Made by a program: the position numbers and the translations under genes | The notes under the pieces: model-generated | Seen by the model: only the letters and a program-made list of their open reading frames with translations | Database searches by the model: none | What the model was told of the DNA's origin: nothing | Source: Herbaspirillum sp. AP02 | GTDB taxonomy: Bacteria > Pseudomonadota > Gammaproteobacteria > Burkholderiales > Burkholderiaceae_D | Reading direction: 5' to 3' | DNA: 64,000 nt | NCBI RefSeq assembly: GCF_015767275.1 | Contig: NZ_JADWMY010000005.1 | Location: 1 to 64,000 of the forward strand | Shown here: positions 35,492-44,579 of the stretch, one piece after another | Layout of the letters: each line of letters opens with the position of its first letter | Numbering within the stretch: position 1 is the stretch's first letter

Positions 35492-36451
35492 TCAATTGCC
35501 GGCCACGATGCTCATGACCGCCATGCGTACCGCAATGCCGAAGGTCACCTGCGGCAGGATCACGGCCTGGGCGCCATCGGCCACGGCCGAGTCGATTTCC
35601 ACCCCGCGGTTCATCGGGCCGGGGTGCATCACGATGGCGTCCGGCTTGGCCAGGGCCAGGCGTTCCGGAGTCAGGCCGTAGCTCTTGAAGAACTCCTGCG
35701 CCGAGGGCAGCAGCGCGCCGCTCATGCGTTCGTTCTGCAGGCGCAGCATGATGATCACGTCGACGTCCTTCAAGCCCTCTTCCATGTTGTGGAAGACACG
35801 CACGCCCATCTGCTCCAGGCCACTGGGCAAGAGTGTGCGCGGGCCGATGGCGCGCACTTCCGGCACGCCCAGGGTGGTCAGCGCATGGATGTCCGAACGC
35901 GCCACGCGGCTGTGCAGGATGTCGCCCACGATGGCCACGCGCAGGTTGCTGAAATCCTTCTTGTAGTGACGGATGGTGTACATGTCCAGCAGCCCCTGGG
36001 TGGGGTGCGCATGGCGACCGTCACCAGCGTTGACCACGTGCACATGTGACTGCTTCGTATCGACCAGGTGCTTGGCGATCAGGAAGGGGGCACCCGATTG
36101 CGCGTGGCGCACCACGAACATGTCGGCATGCATGGCGGCCAGATTGTCGATGGTGTCCAGCAGCGACTCGCCCTTGCTGGTGCTGGACGCCTGGATGTTC
36201 AGGTTGATCACGTCCGCCGAGAGCCGCTTGGAGGCGATCTCGAAGGTGGTGCGGGTGCGCGTGGAGTTCTCGAAGAAGAGATTGAACACGCTCTTGCCGC
36301 GCATGAGCGGCACCTTCTTGACTTCGCGGTCGCCGATGCTGACGAACGAGGAAGCGGTGTCGAGGATGTGCGTGAGAATCGAGCGCGGCAGGCCCTCGAT
36401 GGTCAGCAGGTGCTGCAGTTCGCCGTTTTTGTTGAGTTGTGGATTAAGCAT
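35492..36451 (-). CDS. pyrB: Aspartate carbamoyltransferase
   Basis: PyrB makes N-carbamoylaspartate from carbamoyl phosphate and aspartate, the second step of pyrimidine synthesis. The 319-residue protein has [15 protein letters not shown] (carbamoyl-phosphate binding), the [11 protein letters not shown] loop and [11 protein letters not shown], all standard. It overlaps pyrR by eight bases upstream and is followed by the inactive pyrC', an arrangement matching Pseudomonas-type dodecameric ATCase with no PyrI regulatory chain. Confidence 0.97.
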   Translation of the reverse strand: MLNPQLNKNGELQHLLTIEGLPRSILTHILDTASSFVSIGDREVKKVPLMRGKSVFNLFFENSTRTRTTFEIASKRLSADVINLNIQASSTSKGESLLDTIDNLAAMHADMFVVRHAQSGAPFLIAKHLVDTKQSHVHVVNAGDGRHAHPTQGLLDMYTIRHYKKDFSNLRVAIVGDILHSRVARSDIHALTTLGVPEVRAIGPRTLLPSGLEQMGVRVFHNMEEGLKDVDVIIMLRLQNERMSGALLPSAQEFFKSYGLTPERLALAKPDAIVMHPGPMNRGVEIDSAVADGAQAVILPQVTFGIAVRMAVMSIVAGN

Positions 36452-36956
36452 GGACCACCGTGAGTGAGAAGCGGCCGTCGTCGGCGCGTTGCAATTGCAG
36501 GTTTTCTTGTTTGGTCAGCTCGACCGAGGTCGCCACGAAGTCGGCGGCCACCGGCAGCTCGCGCCCACCGCGATCGGCCAGCGCGGCCAGCAGCACGCGC
36601 GCCGGGCGGCCGTAGTCGAACAGTTCGTTGATGGCCGCACGCGTGGTGCGCCCGGTGTAGAGCACATCGTCCACCAGCAGGATGGTGGCACCCTCGACAT
36701 CGAAGGGAATCTGGCTCGGCTTGACGTCGGCGCGCAGGCCCTTCTCGGAAAAGTCGTCGCGATAGAAGGACACGTCGACAAAGCCCAGGCGTTCGGTCAG
36801 GCCCAGTTCGGCCGCCAGCCGCTCGGCCAGCCAGGCACCACCGGAATGGATGCCCACCAGCGCCACGTCGGTCGCGCCCTGCAGGCCGGCCCTGATCTGC
36901 TGCACCAGGGTCTGGTACAGCGCTTCTGCATCAAGCTGGGAAGATGTTGTGCTCAT
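36444..36956 (-). CDS. pyrR: PyrR: pyrimidine operon regulator / uracil phosphoribosyltransferase
   Basis: The 170-residue protein is a PyrR-type phosphoribosyltransferase with the PRPP loop [17 protein letters not shown] near residue 92. In Bacillus it binds attenuator RNA; in Gram-negatives it often acts mainly as a UPRTase or has an unclear regulatory role. I found no anti-terminator-like stem-loop upstream of pyrB, which overlaps it by eight bases, so an attenuator between the two genes is not possible here. It overlaps ruvX by four bases. Confidence 0.93.
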   Translation of the reverse strand: MSTTSSQLDAEALYQTLVQQIRAGLQGATDVALVGIHSGGAWLAERLAAELGLTERLGFVDVSFYRDDFSEKGLRADVKPSQIPFDVEGATILLVDDVLYTGRTTRAAINELFDYGRPARVLLAALADRGGRELPVAADFVATSVELTKQENLQLQRADDGRFSLTVVHA

Positions 36957-37339
36957 GAATGTGCGTCGTCAAAGTATTGCTGCAAAATGATGGCGGCGGC
37001 CTGGTCGTCGATCTGCTCGCCGCGCTGGTGCTGGATCACCGCGGAACTGTAGCGTTCATCCACCAGCGTGACCTCGATCCCGTAGCGACCGTGCAGCTGG
37101 TTGGCGAAGCGCCGGCAGCGCACGCTCATCTCGTGCTCCGCGCCGTCCGGATGCAACGGCAGGCCGACCACGCAGCGCGCCGGCTGCCACTCTGCGATCA
37201 GGCGCGCGATGGCGGCGAACTTGCCGTCGTTGGTGGGCTCGCCGATCACCGCCAGCGGCTGGGCCTGCTTGAGACCGGTATTGCCCACTGCCACGCCGAT
37301 GCGCTTCAAGCCGAAATCGAAGGCCAGGATGGTTTCCAA
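36953..37339 (-). CDS. ruvX: Putative pre-16S rRNA nuclease / Holliday junction resolvase-like YqgF
   Basis: RuvX (YqgF) is an RNase H-fold protein acting in 16S rRNA 5'-end maturation. The 128-residue product has ILAFDFGLKRIGVAVGN at the N-terminus, CVVGLPLHPDG in the middle and LVDERYSS near residue 97, with the three acidic positions of the fold. Length is normal. It lies between yqgE/algH (18 bases upstream) and pyrR (four-base overlap). Confidence 0.94.
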   Translation of the reverse strand: METILAFDFGLKRIGVAVGNTGLKQAQPLAVIGEPTNDGKFAAIARLIAEWQPARCVVGLPLHPDGAEHEMSVRCRRFANQLHGRYGIEVTLVDERYSSAVIQHQRGEQIDDQAAAIILQQYFDDAHS

Positions 37340-37357
37340 GCGATTTTCCTATCGTCC

Positions 37358-38128
37358 TCAGGCCCGTCCGGCGTCGCCGGAGAGCATCACCGGATCGATG
37401 CCCAGCAAGGCCAGGGCCGCCGTGAAGCGTTCTTCCACGGGCAGCTCGAAGATGATGGCCGGATCGGCCTTCACCGTCAGCCAACCGTTGCGTCCGATCT
37501 CCCCTTCCAGCTGGCCCGGGCTCCAGCCCGAGCACCCCAGCGTGATCAGCACCCGCTCCGGGCCATTGCCATGCGCCACCGCTTCCAGCACATCCTTGGA
37601 GGTGGTCAGCGCGACATCATCGGTCACCTGCAGGGTGGAAGAATATTTTTCCGAGGTCGAATGCAGCACGAAGCCGCGCTCCACCTGTACCGGGCCACCA
37701 AACATGACCGGCCGGCGATACAGCTCCGGCATGGCGTCAGGGGTATCGGGGCGGATTTCCAGCTTGAGGTTGATGCGGTCGAACAGCACGTCCATCGTCA
37801 TGTCGGTGGGCTTGTTGATGACCACGCCCAGCGCGCCGTTATGGTTGTGTTCGCACAGATAGACCACCGTGCCGCCAAAGATCGGGTCCAGCATGGACGG
37901 CATGGCGATCAGGAAGTGATTGGTCAGGTCCAGCTCCAGCGGCGGACGGTTTTCCTCTTCGGCGCTGTCCTCGCCCGCGGCGGATGGCCCGGACGGTCCG
38001 GCTTGGGCCGAAGCCGCCTCGCGGCGAGAGGAGCCAGGACGGAAAGGATCGAAAGCGCCAAAGGAATCCATGGATTCATCGAAATCCTCGGCTGAGAAAC
38101 TGAAGGGAGAATTACGTCGCTTGATCAT
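37358..38128 (-). CDS. algH: YqgE/AlgH family protein (UPF0301) with long N-terminal extension
   Basis: The C-terminal 190 residues match UPF0301: LTNHFLIAMPSMLDPIFGG (from about residue 68), GALGVVINKPT, VMFGGPVQ and LGCSGWSPGQLE. The molecular function of the family is unsettled; AlgH was named for an effect on alginate in Pseudomonas. Residues 1-65 form an unusual acidic, low-complexity extension rich in S, E, G and P, possibly disordered. A start at an internal methionine is possible but no ATG lies close to the conserved core, so the extension may be real. It is the first gene of the ruvX-pyr operon. Confidence 0.88.
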   Translation of the reverse strand: MIKRRNSPFSFSAEDFDESMDSFGAFDPFRPGSSRREAASAQAGPSGPSAAGEDSAEEENRPPLELDLTNHFLIAMPSMLDPIFGGTVVYLCEHNHNGALGVVINKPTDMTMDVLFDRINLKLEIRPDTPDAMPELYRRPVMFGGPVQVERGFVLHSTSEKYSSTLQVTDDVALTTSKDVLEAVAHGNGPERVLITLGCSGWSPGQLEGEIGRNGWLTVKADPAIIFELPVEERFTAALALLGIDPVMLSGDAGRA

Positions 38129-38180
38129 CCCGACATTTTAGCAGTTTTGGCCGCCCTCCCATGCGGCTCATGGGAAAGCG

Positions 38181-38213
38181 GGGCGAAGGCGGCGCAAGCA
38201 ACCGGCTTCGCCC
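38181..38213 (-). terminator. Hairpin downstream of the 8-oxoguanine-deaminase-like gene
   Basis: The arms GGGCGAAG (38181-38188) and CTTCGCCC (38206-38213) are perfect complements, located five bases past the stop codon of the minus-strand operon. The T-tract is weak (only TTT on the minus strand), so this may be a poor intrinsic terminator or an mRNA 3'-end stabiliser. Confidence 0.4.
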
Positions 38214-38217
38214 TGCC

Positions 38218-39633
38218 TTAATTGCCCGAAAGCATCTTCCCCACCGCCTGCCGCGCCTGCGCGCCCAGTTCAGCCAGATCAAGCCCCGGGATGACATCGT
38301 CCCGCACCACGGCCCGGCCGCCGACCCACATTGCCTTCAGGAAAGGGCGCCCACCCGAAGCCACCGGCCCGATGGCCGGATCATGCAGACCGAAGTAGCG
38401 GGGATCATCCAGGCGGTACAGCGCGATGTCGGCCTGCTGCCCCACCTGCAGGCCATCCAGCGCGTCCAGCCCCAGCACCCGCGCGCCACCGGTCGTGCCC
38501 CAGCGCACCACATCCTCCACCGTGGCCTCGGCCGCGCCGCCCTCGAAGCTGCCGCCCCGGAACACCGGCGTCGCTTCCTGGCCGCGCCGGGCGCGCTGCA
38601 TCAGCCAGGCGGCGTGGGTTTCGGAAATCATGTCAGCCGCCTCGTTGGAGGCCGCGCCATCCACGCCGATCGACACCGGCACCCCGGCCGCCTCCAGCGC
38701 ACGTATCGGCGCAATGCCGCTCCCCAGGCGCCCATTGCTCTGCGGACAGTGGGCAATGCCGGTGCCGGTGGCACCCAGCAGAGCAATTTCCTCGGCATCG
38801 AGCTTGACCAGATGCGCAAACCAGACGTCCGGTCCCAACCAGCCAATGCGCTCGCAGAACTGTACCGGGCTGCAGCCATGCATGGCGTGCGCGCTGTCCT
38901 GGTAGCCCACCGTCTCGGAGAGGTGACTGTGCAGCCGCAAGCCCATCTCGCGCGCCGCCACCGCCATCTCTCGCAGTTCCTCGGGCGCCGCCGAATAGAG
39001 CGGCGTGGTGGGCGCCATCACCACCCTGCGCATGGATGCCGGTGCCGGATCATGGAAGCACTTGTGCAAGCGCGCCATGTCGGCCAGGAAACCCTCCAGC
39101 GTTTCCGGTCGCAAGGCACTCGGCAATTCGGCCTCCAACTGCCGGGTGCGGGTCGCGGTGCCACGACACAGCACGAAACGCAGCCCCAGCCGCTCGGCTT
39201 CCTCGAACAGGATTTCGGAAGTATCAAAGGGCATGCCCGGGTAGTACAGGTAGTTGTGGTCGGCAATCGTGCCGCAACCCGAACGCAGCAGTTCCACCAT
39301 GCCGACGCGCGCCGCCAGCCGGAACAGCTCGGCATCGAATCTGGCCCGATAGCGATAGGGTGTGGCCGCCAGCCAGGGTGTCAGCGTCGCGTTGATGCCC
39401 AACGGGTCGCCCTTCAACAGCGACTGGAACAGGTGATGATGGGTATTGACCCAGGCCGGATAGGCCACGCAATCGCTGGCATCGATCACGTCTTCGCCGG
39501 CCTGTGCCGCAAGCCGGCCGATGGCTGCGATCACGCCGTCCTGCACCCGGATGTCGGGGCCGACGTGGCGCGCCGCAGCGCCGGGCAAGCCGGTCATGAT
39601 GGCTTGCAGGTTCCTGATCAGGAAGGTGTTCAT
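38218..39633 (-). CDS. 8-oxoguanine deaminase-like amidohydrolase
   Basis: The 471-residue protein (ATG at 39633, with AAGGAG 11 bases upstream) is an amidohydrolase of the AtzB/TrzA/8-oxoguanine-deaminase group. Motifs are H65-H-H67 (THHHLFQS), RLHSHLSE, AHCPQSNGRL and the metal-binding aspartate in IGVDGAASNE. 8-oxoguanine deaminase turns 8-oxoguanine into urate. Related enzymes deaminate or dechlorinate triazines and other N-heterocycles, so the precise substrate is uncertain. It is the last gene of a seven-gene operon with oxygenases and an ABC importer, which suggests a catabolic rather than repair role. Confidence 0.8.
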   Translation of the reverse strand: MNTFLIRNLQAIMTGLPGAAARHVGPDIRVQDGVIAAIGRLAAQAGEDVIDASDCVAYPAWVNTHHHLFQSLLKGDPLGINATLTPWLAATPYRYRARFDAELFRLAARVGMVELLRSGCGTIADHNYLYYPGMPFDTSEILFEEAERLGLRFVLCRGTATRTRQLEAELPSALRPETLEGFLADMARLHKCFHDPAPASMRRVVMAPTTPLYSAAPEELREMAVAAREMGLRLHSHLSETVGYQDSAHAMHGCSPVQFCERIGWLGPDVWFAHLVKLDAEEIALLGATGTGIAHCPQSNGRLGSGIAPIRALEAAGVPVSIGVDGAASNEAADMISETHAAWLMQRARRGQEATPVFRGGSFEGGAAEATVEDVVRWGTTGGARVLGLDALDGLQVGQQADIALYRLDDPRYFGLHDPAIGPVASGGRPFLKAMWVGGRAVVRDDVIPGLDLAELGAQARQAVGKMLSGN

Positions 39634-39661
39634 GCGCAATCGTCTCCTTGATATCGTGGAC

Positions 39662-40465
39662 TCATCCCATTTCACTTTCATGCCAGCCGGCCAGGGCCGC
39701 ACGCGACAGCGCACTCATCAACCAGAACAGCAGGATGCCGGTCAGCGTGATCAGCAGCAAGGCCGCAAACAGCCGCGGGATGTTGAGCTGGAAGCCGGCC
39801 TGCAGGATCTGATAGGCCAACCCCGACCCAGTACCGCCGGTGCCGGCCACGAACTCCGCCACCACCGCGCCAATCAGCGCCAGTCCGCTGGAAATGCGCA
39901 AGCCGCCGAAGAAATATGGCAAGGCACTCGGAATGCGCAAGCGCCTGAGCGTCTGCCAGCGGGTCGCCTTGTTCAGCCGGAACAGATTGAGCAAGCCCGG
40001 ATTGACGCTGCGCAGCCCCAGCGTGGTGTTGGAAATGATCGGGAACAGCGCCATGATGGTGGCGCAGACCGTCAGCGCAGCGGTGGTGTCCTTGACCCAG
40101 ATGATGATCAACGGCGCAATCGCCACGATGGGCGTGACCTGCAGGATGATCGCATAGGGAAACAGGCTGACCTCGATGAAGCGGCTCTGCACGAAGACGA
40201 AGGCGATCGCCACGCCCAGGATCACCGCCAGCACAAAAGCCAGGAAGGTGATCTTCAGCGTCACCAGCAACGAATCAAGCAGCATGCCCCAGTCGGCCAC
40301 CAGGGTCTTGGCAATCAACGTCGGCGTAGGCACCAGGTAGGGGGGCACCTCCAGCAGCGTGCACACCACCTGCCACATCAACAACAGTGCGATACCAATC
40401 GACAAGGGCGCCACCACCCGCCAGAAACCGGGACGGTTGACCAGTGGATCATTGTTGGGCTTCAT
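39662..40465 (-). CDS. ABC importer permease (SsuC/ThiX-type)
   Basis: The 267-residue protein has about six membrane segments and the BPD-transporter EAA loop around residue 160 (LRRLRIPSALPYFFGGLRISSGLAL). The family takes up nitrate, sulfonates, taurine and thiamine precursors. It overlaps the ATPase gene by 17 bases and lies 28 bases from the amidohydrolase gene. The partner binding protein is at 43528. Confidence 0.88.
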   Translation of the reverse strand: MKPNNDPLVNRPGFWRVVAPLSIGIALLLMWQVVCTLLEVPPYLVPTPTLIAKTLVADWGMLLDSLLVTLKITFLAFVLAVILGVAIAFVFVQSRFIEVSLFPYAIILQVTPIVAIAPLIIIWVKDTTAALTVCATIMALFPIISNTTLGLRSVNPGLLNLFRLNKATRWQTLRRLRIPSALPYFFGGLRISSGLALIGAVVAEFVAGTGGTGSGLAYQILQAGFQLNIPRLFAALLLITLTGILLFWLMSALSRAALAGWHESEMG

Positions 40466-41306
40466 GACCGCCTCCCTGCTGGTTGGCCAGCGTCAGGTAA
40501 TCCGACAGTGTCTTGCAATACTGCATGAAGGGCGCAGAAATGCGGAAGGCCTCATCACGCGGCCCTGGCACGTCGATGGCCACATCGGCGATCACCCGTC
40601 CGGGGCGCGCCGCCATCACGATCACCCGCGAGGACAGGAACACCGCCTCGTAGATGCTGTGGGTCACGAAGACTACCGTCAGGTCCTGCTGGCTCCAGAT
40701 ATCGCGCAGGTCGGCATCGAGCTTGTTGCGGGTGAACTCGTCCAAAGCACCGAACGGCTCATCCATCAGCAGCAGATTGGGCGATGTCGCCAGCGCCCGC
40801 GCAATCGAGGCACGCATCTGCATGCCGCCGGACAATTCGCGCGGCAGCACCTTGTGGAACTTGTCCAGGCCCACCAGCTTCAAGGCGGCCGCCACCCGTG
40901 CATCGGCCTGCGCACGTGGCACATGGCGCAGGTCCAGCGGCAGCCGCGCATTCTGCTCCACCGTGGCCCAGGGCATGAGCGTGGCTTCCTGGAACACCAT
41001 GGCCAGCGTGCGCTCCGGCGTGCCCACCGTGGCCAGGTTACCGCCCCACCAACGCAGATGCCCATGCGACGGCTCCTCCAGCCCGGCGAACATCTTCAGC
41101 AGGGTGCTCTTGCCGCAGCCCGAAGGACCCAGCAGCGAGACGAACTCCCCGCGCCCGATATCGAGCCGCACTTCGTCCAGGGCGCGGGTGCCGTTGCGGT
41201 AGGTCTTCTCCACCCGTTGCGCCGACAGCACCGGAGCCTCGCCGGATGCCTCACCCTGCTGCTCCCATGCCGCGGCCTGCGACATGGCGTGATCATCTCT
41301 GTCCAT
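40449..41306 (-). CDS. ABC importer ATPase (SsuB/TauB/ThiZ-type)
   Basis: The 285-residue ATPase has Walker A LGPSGCGKST, the signature LSGGM, and Walker B LLLMDEPFGALD. The start at ATG 41306 has an AGGAG a few bases upstream; the frame reaches further but overlaps the Rieske gene. The N-terminal 25 residues before the fold are not conserved. The protein couples ATP hydrolysis to the import complex formed with the adjacent permease and the NMT1/THI5-like binding protein. Confidence 0.9.
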   Translation of the reverse strand: MDRDDHAMSQAAAWEQQGEASGEAPVLSAQRVEKTYRNGTRALDEVRLDIGRGEFVSLLGPSGCGKSTLLKMFAGLEEPSHGHLRWWGGNLATVGTPERTLAMVFQEATLMPWATVEQNARLPLDLRHVPRAQADARVAAALKLVGLDKFHKVLPRELSGGMQMRASIARALATSPNLLLMDEPFGALDEFTRNKLDADLRDIWSQQDLTVVFVTHSIYEAVFLSSRVIVMAARPGRVIADVAIDVPGPRDEAFRISAPFMQYCKTLSDYLTLANQQGGGHEAQQ

Positions 41307-41323
41307 GGAATCTCCTGGCGGGT

Positions 41324-42355
41324 TCATGCAGCGGGATGGATGCGGAAGACTTCGGATTCGCCATGCTCTTCCAGCAACTGCAGCAGCATGCGACGCATGA
41401 TCAGGCCCGGACGGTCCGAGGCCATGTGGAATTCCTGGCGGCGCCGCACGTCGATGCAGGCATCCGGGTCGGTGGCTTCCAGGATGTCGCGGTCTTCCAC
41501 CAGGATGGGGGCATCCCAGGCGATCAGTTCGGCCTCGGAACAATCTTCCTCGGTATCGTTGCGGTACAGCCACTGCGCCAGCATGATGCTGCCGTCGTCG
41601 ATGGGCGTAGCGCAGTTGTAGATGATGTGATGCCGGCCGCTCTCCGGATAGGTGCAGCCGAAGCGACGTACGAAAGGCAGGTACCAGCGGTTGAACATGT
41701 GGCGCACGGTGGTATCGGCGGTGCTGCCGGTGACGCGGTGGCTGGCCGGCACGTTCTTGATCGGCACCCGGGTCTCGGCCTCGAAGCCGTAGTCGGTTTC
41801 CTCGATCTCGTACTTCTCCGGCTTGGGCTGGTCGTACAGACCGAAGGTGGCCCGATGCACGTAGCTGAAGTGGGAATTGTCGAAGGAATTCTCCATCATG
41901 CGCAGCGCGCTGGTATCCCAGCGTTCGTAGAACTGGAAGATGCGGCGGTATCCCGGCGCACCGTCCTCGGGAAAATCGGGGATGTCACGCAGCGGATCGT
42001 CCAGCGCCACCCAGACATAACCGTAGCGCTCCTTGCAGTGATAGGACTTCACGCAGGCACCCGACGGCACGCTGCCGTCCACGCTCTGCGGCACGCGTAC
42101 GCAGGCGCCCTCGCCGTTGAAGGTCCAGCCGTGATAGCCGCAGACGATATTGCCGTTCTCCACGAAGCCCTTGGACAGTCGCGCCGTGCGATGGCAGCAG
42201 CGGTCCTGCAAGGCGGCCGGCGTACCATCTTCCCTAAGCCATACGACCAGCTTCTCGCCCAGCAGCGTAAAGGGCAGCGGACCGTCCTTGAGCTGCGAGA
42301 TGGGCATGAGCGCGTACCAGAACCTGCGCAAGACTTTCTGTTGAGTTACCAGCAT
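41324..42355 (-). CDS. Rieske-type ring-hydroxylating oxygenase, terminal (alpha-like) subunit
   Basis: Counted from the ATG at 42355 (AGGAG eight bases upstream), the protein has 343 residues. The Rieske motif CxH-17-CxxH is clear: C53-C-H55 and C72-x2-H75. The mononuclear iron site follows in NSFDNSHFSYVH. Size and layout match the single-component VanA/TsaM/HpxD-like class. Members demethylate or hydroxylate aromatic acids, sulfonates or, for HpxD of Klebsiella, hypoxanthine. The reductase is at 44580-45605. Operon context with an 8-oxoguanine-deaminase-like gene makes an N-heterocycle my favoured substrate, but this is inference. Confidence 0.88.
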   Translation of the reverse strand: MLVTQQKVLRRFWYALMPISQLKDGPLPFTLLGEKLVVWLREDGTPAALQDRCCHRTARLSKGFVENGNIVCGYHGWTFNGEGACVRVPQSVDGSVPSGACVKSYHCKERYGYVWVALDDPLRDIPDFPEDGAPGYRRIFQFYERWDTSALRMMENSFDNSHFSYVHRATFGLYDQPKPEKYEIEETDYGFEAETRVPIKNVPASHRVTGSTADTTVRHMFNRWYLPFVRRFGCTYPESGRHHIIYNCATPIDDGSIMLAQWLYRNDTEEDCSEAELIAWDAPILVEDRDILEATDPDACIDVRRRQEFHMASDRPGLIMRRMLLQLLEEHGESEVFRIHPAA

Positions 42356-42480
42356 GATGCTGCTCCTTCTGCTTGGACTGCGGACCTGGGGATCCGCAGC
42401 GGTCCGGCCGGCGTGCCAATACGGTCGCCTTCGCCGGAAAATCTGACATTCGAAAATTCGGACTTGCTGGCTGCGGCGAC

Positions 42481-43467
42481 TCAGTCCATCGCCACCGCCC
42501 CGAAGGTCTGCCTCACCTTCATGTCCAGGTACTCGCCAATGGTGCAAGGCGCATAACGCGGTGGGCGCTCGGCGCCGCAGCAGGTCGGCAGGCAAGCCAC
42601 CACCGCCGCCTGGTCGCCATCCTGAAAAAAGGGCAGCGAATAGCGCGGCACCGTGCCGGCATTGAGCACGCGATGTGGATTGCTGTGATAGAGGTCATTG
42701 CTCCAGCGCTGCAGCAGGTCACCGATGTTGACCACGAAACTGTCCTCGATGGGCGGTGCGCTCACCCACTGGCCCTCTGCGTTGCAGACCTCCAGTCCAC
42801 CGATGGCATCCTGCGCGAGGATGGTGACCAGGCCCCAGTCGGTATGCGCACCGGCGCCGATCTGGTTGTTGCGCGCACCGTCCGGTTGCGGCGGGTAGTG
42901 CAGCATCCGCTGCGTGGCGATGGGCGTTTCCAGCACGGGCTCGAAGAAATCCTCCGGCATCTCCAGCGATAGCGCAATCACGCTGAGCAGACGATGCGAG
43001 AGCGCACGCACGGCCTCGTAATAGCGCCGCGAATGGGCCTCGAATCCGGGCAAGTCCTGCGGCCAGCGGTGGTGACCATAGCGCAGCAGGCCGCGCTGCA
43101 CGTAGGCATGATCATGGGCAATGTCGAAGCCGAACTGGAAGCCCTCCTTCAGGTCCGCCGGCGAACCCTCGTCAAGGGCCTGCGCCCCCATGCGTTCATA
43201 GCCGTAGCCGGAGGGCGAACCGCGCATGTCGATGGCCGCCTTGCTGGCCGCCGGTAGCGCAAAGAAACGGCGCGCCCAGTCGAACTGGCCTTCTACCAGC
43301 GCCTGCGGTACGCCGTGGTTGACGATGTAGAAGAAACCCACGTCACGCGAAATCTTGTGGATTTCCCAGGCCAGCGCTTCGCGCCGGCTTCGCTCGGGGG
43401 AAAACGCACCGGCAAAATCGATCACCGGGATGCGGCGGGCTGTCATCGGTGCTGTGTAGGGAATCAT
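42481..43467 (-). CDS. 2OG-Fe(II) oxygenase, isopenicillin-N-synthase-like
   Basis: The 328-residue protein has the DIOX_N and 2OG-FeII_Oxy domains. N-terminal IPVIDFAG and GFFYIVNHGVP are typical. The iron ligands are H208-T-D210 and H265, and R275-x-S277 binds 2-oxoglutarate. Such enzymes hydroxylate or demethylate small molecules; some family members act on purines or related bases. A second start at residue 8 (MTARRIPV) is possible. It lies between the Rieske oxygenase gene (125 bases) and the binding-protein gene (60 bases), so two different oxygenases are made together. Confidence 0.87.
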   Translation of the reverse strand: MIPYTAPMTARRIPVIDFAGAFSPERSRREALAWEIHKISRDVGFFYIVNHGVPQALVEGQFDWARRFFALPAASKAAIDMRGSPSGYGYERMGAQALDEGSPADLKEGFQFGFDIAHDHAYVQRGLLRYGHHRWPQDLPGFEAHSRRYYEAVRALSHRLLSVIALSLEMPEDFFEPVLETPIATQRMLHYPPQPDGARNNQIGAGAHTDWGLVTILAQDAIGGLEVCNAEGQWVSAPPIEDSFVVNIGDLLQRWSNDLYHSNPHRVLNAGTVPRYSLPFFQDGDQAAVVACLPTCCGAERPPRYAPCTIGEYLDMKVRQTFGAVAMD

Positions 43468-43527
43468 GGCGTCCTCACGCGCAAGGTGGACCGCGCCGCC
43501 GCACCCACGCAGCGGCGCCGAACGGGA

Positions 43528-44532
43528 TCAGGGCATGACCTTCATGTCCTTGACGAACTGGGTGGTGTAGGCCTTGTGATAATCCGTACCCGCCTTGAGC
43601 AGGCCGGTGGCGACCATGACGTCATAGGTCTGCTTCCAGCGTTCATCGGTCATCACACCGATGCCCAGCCGCGCGGCATCGCCGCCGGTGACCACCTTGA
43701 GCTCCTTTAGCTTGCCCAGGGCATAGGCCAGCTGCTCGTCGCCCATGTTCTTGTTGTCGGCCTTGATGAGGGCATTGGCCGGGGCCGGGTCTTCCAGGTA
43801 GCTCTTCCAGCCTTCAGCGGTCGCCTTGACGAAGCGCTGCACCAGGTCGGGCTTGCTGGCCACGGTCTTTTGCAGCGTCACGATGGTGGTGCCATACGGC
43901 GGATAGCCCTCGCTGGCGAAGAGGAAGAACTTGCTCTTCACGCCGGCCTTGTCGGCCTGGAACAGTTCGGAGGATGGATAGGCCTGCTGCGCGATGTTGG
44001 GATCGGCGAAGAAAGGCTGCAGGTTGAAGGTGTAGGCCTTGGACTGCGCATCGGTATAGCCATACTTGGACTTGAGCCACGGCCACCAGCTCGACTGGCC
44101 GGAACCGGCCACCAGGATGGTCTTGTTCTTCAGGCCGGCCAGGCTGGTGACATCATCATGCGTCATCATGCCCTGCAGGTCGGACTGGAAGGACGTACCC
44201 ACCGTCACCAGCGGCAACCCCTGTTCGATCCCCTTGAGCACCGTGAAGTCGTACCCCATGCTGAAGTCGGCCTGCCCCGCCACCAGGATCTGCATGTTGT
44301 TGACCTGCGGGCCACCCATCTTGATGGTGACGTCCATGCCGTACTTCTTGTAGATGCCCTTGGCCACAGCCTGGTAGAAGCCGCCATGCTCGGCCTGCGC
44401 ATACCAGTTCGACAGCAGCGTGACCTTGTCCTCGGCATGGGCCAGGCCGGCCATCTGCAGGGCTGCCGCGCCCAGCAATACGCCGGCGACACGCCGCATG
44501 AAAGTCCGCTTCTGCATCGCTTGCTTCTTCAT
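43528..44532 (-). CDS. ABC importer substrate-binding protein, NMT1/THI5-like
   Basis: From the ATG at 44532 (GGAGAGGAAGG upstream) the protein has 334 residues. It has a basic N-terminus, a hydrophobic signal segment and a likely cleavage after LAHA. The mature part opens LLSNWYAQAEHGGFYQA, a signature of NMT1/THI5-like proteins such as the hydroxymethylpyrimidine-precursor binder ThiY. That relation suggests a heterocyclic ligand rather than a sulfonate. The protein works in the periplasm with the permease at 39662 and ATPase at 40449. Confidence 0.88.
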   Translation of the reverse strand: MKKQAMQKRTFMRRVAGVLLGAAALQMAGLAHAEDKVTLLSNWYAQAEHGGFYQAVAKGIYKKYGMDVTIKMGGPQVNNMQILVAGQADFSMGYDFTVLKGIEQGLPLVTVGTSFQSDLQGMMTHDDVTSLAGLKNKTILVAGSGQSSWWPWLKSKYGYTDAQSKAYTFNLQPFFADPNIAQQAYPSSELFQADKAGVKSKFFLFASEGYPPYGTTIVTLQKTVASKPDLVQRFVKATAEGWKSYLEDPAPANALIKADNKNMGDEQLAYALGKLKELKVVTGGDAARLGIGVMTDERWKQTYDVMVATGLLKAGTDYHKAYTTQFVKDMKVMP

Positions 44533-44579
44533 AGCCTTCCTCTCCAGGTGGGTTGAACTTGCACAGACAAATCGGAACA

